A DNA stretch of 64,000 bases. It comes from Eutrophosalina sp902522775 (lineage in GTDB: Bacteria; Bacteroidota; Bacteroidia; Flavobacteriales; Flavobacteriaceae). The notes below the pieces were generated by a model. That model was not told where the DNA came from and ran no database searches. It saw nothing but the letters and a program-made list of their open reading frames with translations. Where the stretch lies: assembly GCA_902522775.1 (NCBI GenBank), contig CABYWQ010000006.1:41223-105222 (forward strand), written 5' to 3'. The position numbers were made by a program, and so were the translations under genes. Positions within the stretch are counted from its first letter, which is position 1; every line of letters starts with the position of its first letter. Positions 58,397 through 64,000 of the stretch are shown here, piece after piece.

Positions 58397-59488
58397 ATGA
58401 ATATATTAATAGTAGGACCATACCCTCCATTAAAAGGTGGAATATCTGATTTTAATTTTAAATTATTCGATCATTTAAAAAAATATCAATCTACCTTTTT
58501 TATAAGTTTTGATAGAAATTACCCTTTCTTTATAAGGTCAAAAAAAAAACAAGTATTAAACGTTTATAATGAAAAGCTAAATATTCTTAAAATAAATCCA
58601 TATAACCCTTTTTCTTACTTAAAGATTATAAAGTTTATAAAGAATAAAAATATTGATAAAATTATTTCTACATATTGGACACCTATCATTGGTTTACCAT
58701 ATTTGCTGATTAATTCAGTTGTTTCTAAAAAAATAACAAAAATTGGACTTTTTCATAATATCTTCCCTCATGAAAATTATTTTTTTAGTAAACAAATTTT
58801 AAAACTTTACATAAAAACTTTAAATAAAGCAATAACATTATCTGAGCATACCTCTAAACAACTTTTAGAGGTTTCAAATTTAGTTTCAAATAGTTTATTT
58901 ATACCTGTTGATAATTTAGAAAAGACTAGTAAAACCATTTCTTTAAATAAACTTGATTTAAATAAGAATTATAGATATATCCTATTTGTGGGGATGATAA
59001 GAAAATATAAAGGACTAGAGCTACTATTAAAAGCATTTAAAAAAGTTATTGAAATAGAAAAAAATGTCAAGCTAATTATTGCTGGTGAATTTATTGAAAA
59101 TAAAAAAGATTATTTAAAGTTAATTAATCAATTATCACTAACTAATAATATCATTTTAAATGATAATTTTATTGAACCTCATAATATTAAATATTATTTA
59201 AATGTATCCGAAATTATTGTTCAACCATATATTAAGGCAACCCAAAGTGGAATTACAGCACTTGCAATATCATACAATAAAATAATTGTTACAACTGGCG
59301 AAGGTGGAATAAAGGAAATTATAAATAAAGATAATGGCTACATATGTTCAAAAGATCCAATTTCTATTTCAAAAAATATCATTAGTGCTTTAAAATCAAA
59401 TAATGAAAAAAAAATAGAGGAGTTGATATTATTAAAGAAAAAATTATCATGGAATAATTTTTGCTCGCTTTTAATGAAAAATATTTAG
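58397..59488 (+). CDS. glycosyltransferase family 4 protein
   Basis: 363 residues of GT-B fold. N-terminal GPYPPLKGGISDFNFKLF (acceptor-domain glycine loop); the C-terminal domain begins near residue 190 with YILFVGMIRKYKGLELLLKAF and has QPYIKATQSGITALAIS and TTGEGGIKEII, where the usual ExxxxxxE end is changed to Q...G. It presumably moves a sugar from a nucleotide donor to an envelope polymer. Donor and acceptor unknown. Cotranscribed with secA and msrA by spacing. Confidence 0.85.
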   Translation: MNILIVGPYPPLKGGISDFNFKLFDHLKKYQSTFFISFDRNYPFFIRSKKKQVLNVYNEKLNILKINPYNPFSYLKIIKFIKNKNIDKIISTYWTPIIGLPYLLINSVVSKKITKIGLFHNIFPHENYFFSKQILKLYIKTLNKAITLSEHTSKQLLEVSNLVSNSLFIPVDNLEKTSKTISLNKLDLNKNYRYILFVGMIRKYKGLELLLKAFKKVIEIEKNVKLIIAGEFIENKKDYLKLINQLSLTNNIILNDNFIEPHNIKYYLNVSEIIVQPYIKATQSGITALAISYNKIIVTTGEGGIKEIINKDNGYICSKDPISISKNIISALKSNNEKKIEELILLKKKLSWNNFCSLLMKNI

Positions 59489-59490
59489 AG

Positions 59491-60078
59491 ATGAAAAATT
59501 TATTTATTTTAATAATTGTCCTATCAAAACTAAATTTAGTGTCTCAAAATAACAAGTCTGAGGCATATTTTGCTTCAGGTTGCTTTTGGTGCGTTGAATC
59601 AATATATGAAAGCCTTAATGGTGTTATTGAAGTTGAATCTGGATACTCTGGAGGTTCAGTAAAAAACCCAACTTATTATCAAGTTTTAACAGGAAAAACC
59701 GGTCATGCTGAGGCAATTAAAGTTACTTATAATCCCCAAATAATTTCTTTCAAAGATTTGGTAAAGGTTTTTTTTGCATCCCATGATCCAACAACGCTAA
59801 ACCGACAAGGTCCAGACGTTGGAACTCATTATCGTTCAATTGCTTTTTTTCAAAATGATAATGAAAAAAATATTATAGATTATGAAATAAAAAAACTATT
59901 AGATAATAATACCTATAAAAAAATAGTAACTGAAGTCAAAAAATTTATTTCCTTTTATATAGCAGAAGATTATCATCAGGATTATAAAAAAAAGAATCCT
60001 AATAACCCATATATTTGGAGTGTTTCGATACCTAGAATAAATAATTTTAAAAATAAATTTCCTGAATTACTTAAATAA
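59491..60078 (+). CDS. msrA: exported peptide-methionine (S)-S-oxide reductase MsrA
   Basis: 195 residues from the ATG at 59491, two bases after the previous stop, where a signal peptide starts (MKNLFILIIVLSKLNLVSQ); an in-frame ATG at 59461 would overlap the glycosyltransferase. The catalytic motif is GCFWCVE with Cys31; SGYSGGSVKNPTYYQV and HYRSIAFF follow. It repairs S-methionine sulfoxide in proteins, here probably in the periplasm. Exported MsrA needs an electron source across the membrane; none is in the window. Confidence 0.93.
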   Translation: MKNLFILIIVLSKLNLVSQNNKSEAYFASGCFWCVESIYESLNGVIEVESGYSGGSVKNPTYYQVLTGKTGHAEAIKVTYNPQIISFKDLVKVFFASHDPTTLNRQGPDVGTHYRSIAFFQNDNEKNIIDYEIKKLLDNNTYKKIVTEVKKFISFYIAEDYHQDYKKKNPNNPYIWSVSIPRINNFKNKFPELLK

Positions 60079-60661
60079 ATTTTTTGTTTATTCTTATTAA
60101 AATTGTTTTGTAGAACATAAAAGAAATTAGAATACCAATTAATGCACCTAAAATTATATCAGAGGGAAAATGTACGCCTAAATAAACCCTACTAGCAGCA
60201 ACTAAGAAAGACCAGACAAATAACAAAGAATACCATTTATTGTCCCTGTTAAAAAAAAAGAAAATAGATGCTATTACAAAAGAATTAGATGCGTGTGCAG
60301 AAAAGAAACTAAATAAGCCACCGCAATCTTCTTTAACAATTCTAATTAAGCTTTGAATTTGATCGTCATGACAAGGTCTTAGCCGTTGGAATGTGCTTTT
60401 AAAGAAATTAGATAATTGATCACTAATAAAAATTAAAAAAATAACTGACGAAACATAAATGAGATATAATTTTACAATGTTTTTTTTACTTAGATTAAAT
60501 TGTTTTTTTAATTTTTTAAACAGAGTGAGCAATAAAAAAAAATATAGAGGAATGTGAGTGTATTTATTTGTAATAATTAACCAAAATTGATCAAATTGAT
60601 TTGAACCGAAGGAATTAAAAAATATTAAAAGATTCTTATCAAATTCTAAAATTGTTTCCAT
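60071..60661 (-). CDS. phosphatase PAP2 family membrane protein
   Basis: 196 residues with about five transmembrane helices. Phosphatase motifs: KSTFQRLRP (KxxxxxxRP), FSAHASN (PSGH-like with SAH) and SRVYLGVHFPSDI (SRxxxxxHxxxD). These phosphatases act on undecaprenyl pyrophosphate, phosphatidylglycerol phosphate or lipid A at the periplasmic face. Overlaps msrA by eight bases; follows the M28 peptidase without a gap. Confidence 0.9.
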   Translation of the reverse strand: METILEFDKNLLIFFNSFGSNQFDQFWLIITNKYTHIPLYFFLLLTLFKKLKKQFNLSKKNIVKLYLIYVSSVIFLIFISDQLSNFFKSTFQRLRPCHDDQIQSLIRIVKEDCGGLFSFFSAHASNSFVIASIFFFFNRDNKWYSLLFVWSFLVAASRVYLGVHFPSDIILGALIGILISFMFYKTILIRINKKFI

Positions 60662-62026
60662 TTATCTTATTCCAAAATGATCAAAAAGATAAACTAAAGA
60701 TGCAATTGCACCTGATCCAAGTTCTAACTCTCTCTTGTTAATTGCATCAAAAGTATCTATTTCTGTATGGTGATAATCAAAATATCTTTGAGAATTTGGT
60801 CTTAAACCAGCAAGAACATTATTATCTGATTTTAAATTAGCAATGTCAGCTCCACTCCCACCTTTAATAAATACATTAATAAAATATGGAGCAAAATATT
60901 TTTTCCATTCTAATAATTTAAGAAAATTATTATTGTTTGTAGTGAAGGAAAACCCAAGAGGTCTAAATCCTCCAGCATCTGACTCTATTGCAAAAATGTG
61001 ATTGAGTTTTTGTTTATCTGAAATCTCTTTATATTTTTCTGATCCTCTACCACCATTTTCTTCATTAATGTATAACACTATTCTTATAGTTCTTTTGGGT
61101 ATATAGTTAATGCTGTTAAAAATATTTAGAAGGTCCATGGAATGAACTACTCCTGCACCATCGTCATGACTTCCATCTCCCGTATCCCAAGAATCTAAAT
61201 GACCTCCAATTAATATAATTTCATTGGGATATTCACTTCCTTTTTTTTCAGCAATGACATTATAGGATTTAACATCTGGGAGTTGTTTAGATTGTTGTCT
61301 AAATAAAAATTTAAGGTCAGGTTTAATTTTCAAAAGGTTACTTAGCTTATCGGCTCCGTTGGTGCTTATCGCAGCAGCGGGAATTCTTTTACTTAAAGGT
61401 AAATTACCATATGTAAGTCCGCCTGTGTGGGGATAATCATCTAACCTTAAAGTCATTGATCTAACAATAACACCAATGGCGCCATATTTTACAGCTTCCA
61501 TAGCTCCCAAAGCGCGTTGATCTACGGCCCTTCCATATGCTGTAAATGCAGAAATATATTTTGGGTCCATCGGTCTGTTGAAAAAAACTATTTTTCCATC
61601 AATATTTTTTTTTCCTAAACTATCTAAATCTTTAAGATTAAAAACTTCAATCACATTAGCTTTTAGCCCGACAGAGGGTGTTGCTACAGATCCACCTAAA
61701 GCGGCGATTGGAACATTAAATGTTATTCCTGGATCCGTTTCAATTAAAGCAAACTCTTTTGGGCCTCTAACCCATCTTGGAACAATTACCGACTGAAGCC
61801 ATACTTTATCAAAACCTAATTTTTCTAATTCAGATTTTGACCATTCTATAGCTCTCTGAGCTTCTAAAGATCCTGAAAGTCTTCCTCCAATTTGATTAGA
61901 TAAATAATCAAGCCATTCATAAGCCTTACTTTTAGTCAATGATGTATCAAAAATTTTTTTAATAATAACATCATGTTGAGAGCTTAATGATTGAAAGAAA
62001 AAGAAAAAAATTAGTATTTTTTTCAT
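60662..62026 (-). CDS. exported M28 family metallopeptidase (carboxypeptidase Q-like)
   Basis: 454 residues with a short signal peptide (MKKILIFFFFFQSLSSQ). A PA-like insert lies at about residues 110-215. M28 zinc ligands are in order: GGHLDSWDTGDGSHDDGAGV (His and bridging Asp), INEENGGRGS (catalytic Glu and ligand Glu), IESDAGGF (Asp) and YHHTEIDTFD (His). It removes residues from extracellular or periplasmic peptides. Second exported peptidase of the window with the M1 enzyme. Between the regulator and PAP2 genes on one strand. Confidence 0.9.
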   Translation of the reverse strand: MKKILIFFFFFQSLSSQHDVIIKKIFDTSLTKSKAYEWLDYLSNQIGGRLSGSLEAQRAIEWSKSELEKLGFDKVWLQSVIVPRWVRGPKEFALIETDPGITFNVPIAALGGSVATPSVGLKANVIEVFNLKDLDSLGKKNIDGKIVFFNRPMDPKYISAFTAYGRAVDQRALGAMEAVKYGAIGVIVRSMTLRLDDYPHTGGLTYGNLPLSKRIPAAAISTNGADKLSNLLKIKPDLKFLFRQQSKQLPDVKSYNVIAEKKGSEYPNEIILIGGHLDSWDTGDGSHDDGAGVVHSMDLLNIFNSINYIPKRTIRIVLYINEENGGRGSEKYKEISDKQKLNHIFAIESDAGGFRPLGFSFTTNNNNFLKLLEWKKYFAPYFINVFIKGGSGADIANLKSDNNVLAGLRPNSQRYFDYHHTEIDTFDAINKRELELGSGAIASLVYLFDHFGIR

Positions 62027-62028
62027 GT

Positions 62029-63194
62029 TTAATTTTTTCCTGAGAATTTATTAACCTCGATATCAGATATTTGATCATTATCTGATAATATAAATAATCT
62101 TTCAACAACATTCCTCAGTTCTCTAACATTTCCCTTCCAGTCATATGACTTCATTTTTTTCATGCCTGTTTCGTCGATAAATATTCTTTTATTTTCATAC
62201 TGAGAGGACAAAATTGAAATAAAATGTTCTATTAATAGAGGTATATCTTCTTTTCTTTTGTTCAAAGGAGGTACGATGAGTTCTATAACAGAAATTCTGT
62301 GATACAAATCTTCTCTAAATTTATTTTTTTCGATTAAATCAGAAATGTTTTTATTTGTTGCAGCTATAACTCGGGTGTTTACATGTATATCTTTCTCACT
62401 TCCAACTTTTTGAATTTTATTTTCTTGTATTGCTCTTAAAACCTTAGACTGAGCTGATAAGCTCATATCACCAATCTCATCAAGAAAGATCGTTCCATTA
62501 TTTGCAGCTTCAAATTTACCAGTCCTGTCTTTGTGAGCTGAAGTAAATGAACCTTTAATATGCCCAAATAATTCACTTTCGATTAGTTCTGAAGGAATTG
62601 CTGCACAATTCACTTCAATAAAAGGGCCATTATTTCTTAGACTGTTAGCGTGAATTTGTCTTGCAACAAGCTCTTTTCCTGCACCATTAGGGCCTAAAAT
62701 AAGAACTTTAGCATTTGTTGGTGAAATTTTAAAAATTAGATCTTTGACATTCATAATTTCTTTAGAATCACCTATAATTTCATATTTATTACTACCTTTT
62801 TTTGATTTTATTGTTGTTTTTTTTACTGACTTAGCATTTAATGAGCTTCTAACTGTGGACAATAGAGTGTTAAGATCTGGCGGTTTCTCAATATAGTCAA
62901 ATGCACCTAGCCTCATTGCATTTACAGCAGTTTTTAAATTTCCATGTCCTGAAATCATAATAACAGGCAATGTAGCATCAAATTGGATTGTAAATTTTAA
63001 AACATCTATACCATCTTTTTTGGCATTTTAATGTCACACAAAACTAAATCATAATTATTAGTCTTTATCAAAGAAATTGCTTGGTCGCCATTTATCGCTT
63101 CATCAATAATATATTTTGGACTTTCTTCAATTAAAACTTTTTTTAAAACTCTTCTTATAGCATCCTCATCCTCAACAATTAATATTTTTGACAT
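62029..63194 (-). pseudogene. NtrC-type response regulator with receiver and sigma-54-activator AAA+ domains, interrupted by a one-base frameshift
   Basis: The frame from 63194 encodes a receiver start (ILIVEDEDAIRRVL, phospho-acceptor Asp54 in LVLCDIKMP) but stops at 63006. Adding one A to the run of six in CCAAAAAAGATGG (63016-63021) restores a single 389-codon frame: IKMPKKDGIDVLKF, then LPVIMISGHGNL, the AAA+ domain with GPNGAGKELVARQIH, GSFTSAHKDRTGKF (GAFTGA position), FLDEIGD and ATNKNISD. The protein ends after the AAA+ domain with no Fis-type helix-turn-helix. Either a sequencing/assembly error in a homopolymer, a real null allele, or slippage. Lies 16 bases after dnaJ. Confidence 0.85.
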
Positions 63195-63210
63195 AAGCTT
63201 AATTTATAAA

Positions 63211-64000
63211 TTATGAAAACATGTCCTTTACTTTTTCAAAAAAAGACTTGTCAGTTTTATCTGGTGATGGTTTAAAATGATCATCATCTTGCATCTGTTC
63301 AAAAAAAGATTTTTGATCTTTACTTAATGTTTTTGGTGTCCACACATTAACATGAACTAATAAGTCGCCACTTCCATGGCTATTTATAGATTTTAAGCCT
63401 TTACCTCTCAATCTTAATATTTTACCAGATTGAATACCAGCATCTAATTTAATTCTAACTTTTCCAGTAACAGTATCAATTTCCTTTGAAATACCAAGAA
63501 CTGCGTCAGAAAAACTTATGTACAAGTCATAATGTAGGTTGTTCCCTTCTCTTTTTAAATTTTCATCTTCTAATTCATTTACTAGAATTAATAAATCCCC
63601 GGGTATGCCATCAGTGATCGGTTCATTTCCCTTTCCTGAAACCCTAAGTTGCATTCCATCTTCAACACCAGCAGGAATTTTCACATCAACCATTTCTTCC
63701 TCTAAAATCTGTCCATTTGAATCTGATCCTGAGGGTTTATTAATTACAATTTTTCCTGTTCCTGAGCAGTTATCACAAACAGAAGTAGATTGCATTCTAC
63801 CCAATATTGTATTAGTATATTTTGTTACTTGGCCAGTTCCGTTACAGGCTCTACAAGTAGAGTATTCCAAGCCTGGTGCCTGAACTTTCCTTTTGACCTT
63901 TATTTTTTTACTTACACCTTGAGCTATCTCATTTATAGTTAATGATACTTTTATTCTCAGGTTTGTACCTTTAGATCTTCTAGTTGTTGATCCTCCAAAA
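63211..64000 (-). CDS. dnaJ: chaperone protein DnaJ (C-terminal part; start outside the window)
   Basis: The frame is open to the window edge, so the J domain is cut off. Visible: the end of the first client-binding segment (NLRIKVSLTINEIAQGVSKKIKVKRKV), a zinc region with STCRACNGTGQV and CDNCSGTGKI, then the C-terminal beta-sandwiches (MVDVKIPAGVEDGMQLRVSG, GIPGDLLILV, KVRIKLDAGIQSGKILRLRGKG, GDLLVHVNVWTPKTL). Only two CxxCxGxG motifs are seen, where E. coli DnaJ has four. Co-chaperone of DnaK. Confidence 0.93.
   Translation of the reverse strand, partial: FGGSTTRRSKGTNLRIKVSLTINEIAQGVSKKIKVKRKVQAPGLEYSTCRACNGTGQVTKYTNTILGRMQSTSVCDNCSGTGKIVINKPSGSDSNGQILEEEMVDVKIPAGVEDGMQLRVSGKGNEPITDGIPGDLLILVNELEDENLKREGNNLHYDLYISFSDAVLGISKEIDTVTGKVRIKLDAGIQSGKILRLRGKGLKSINSHGSGDLLVHVNVWTPKTLSKDQKSFFEQMQDDDHFKPSPDKTDKSFFEKVKDMFS

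Noticed and set aside
62970..63030. Programmed frameshifting as the explanation for the split regulator
   Set aside because: There is no obvious stimulatory structure or Shine-Dalgarno-like element, and the anti-Shine-Dalgarno is altered; a homopolymer sequencing error or recent mutation is simpler.

Overview
The window is a 64 kb piece of an AT-rich (roughly 70 % A+T by eye) chromosome from the Bacteroidota, most likely a streamlined marine member of the Flavobacteriales. Several things point that way. Families largely confined to this phylum are present (DUF3822, DUF3810, DUF4294, DUF6452, DUF6048, DUF3276, and a long NusB). Recognisable promoters are of the Bacteroidota TTG-N19-TAnnTTTG type, Shine-Dalgarno sites are essentially absent, and genes are packed with 0-30 bp gaps, ATGA overlaps and overlapping convergent ends.

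Layout. 1-6.5 kb: end of a methyltransferase gene, a sulfur pair (lipoprotein rhodanese plus metallo-beta-lactamase/rhodanese fusion), an NlpC/P60 peptidase, and a gyrA-TPR operon. 6.7-14 kb: clpC, then the threonine operon thrA-thrB-thrC. 14-18.6 kb: M1 aminopeptidase, gcvT, a YebC/PmpR protein, and kdsB with an acyltransferase. 18.7-24.4 kb: a hypothetical-DUF3822-rsmD operon facing a small membrane protein-mutL-rhomboid-rhomboid operon. 24.4-32.7 kb: an NrnA-like DHH phosphoesterase, a cyclophilin-FKBP lipoprotein, DUF3810, a 1,073-residue BNR-repeat protein, the DUF6452/DUF6048 pair and a methyltransferase.

32.7-37.9 kb: a complete rRNA operon on the minus strand, in the order 16S, tRNA-Ile(GAT), tRNA-Ala(TGC), 23S, 5S. 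Its promoter, two boxA-like elements, processing stems and terminator can be read directly. 38-44.4 kb: DUF4294, an M42 peptidase, and a nusB-DUF1573-yajC-pyrD-acs run. 44.5-54.7 kb: ABC exporter, DUF3276, redoxin, recQ, a kdsD-tatC-lptB-DUF2007 operon, and pssA divergent from lnt. 54.7-64 kb: DUF2795, secA, a glycosyltransferase, exported MsrA, and on the minus strand dnaJ, a frameshifted response regulator, an M28 peptidase and a PAP2 phosphatase.

Much of the content supports the cell envelope: Kdo supply (kdsD, kdsB), LPS export (lptB), lipoprotein maturation (lnt), phospholipid synthesis (pssA, PlsC-like protein) and export (secA, yajC, tatC). I see no mobile element, CRISPR array, phage or defence island. 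The most interesting signals are regulatory or structural: a 16S rRNA 3' end with an altered anti-Shine-Dalgarno core (UCUCC in place of CCUCC), start codons almost touching the promoter -7 box, rho-independent terminators inside the 3' coding ends of opposing genes, a duplicated boxA-like rrn element, a MutL with degenerate endonuclease motifs, and a one-base frameshift in a DNA-binding-domain-less NtrC-type regulator. I found no clearly new multi-gene system.
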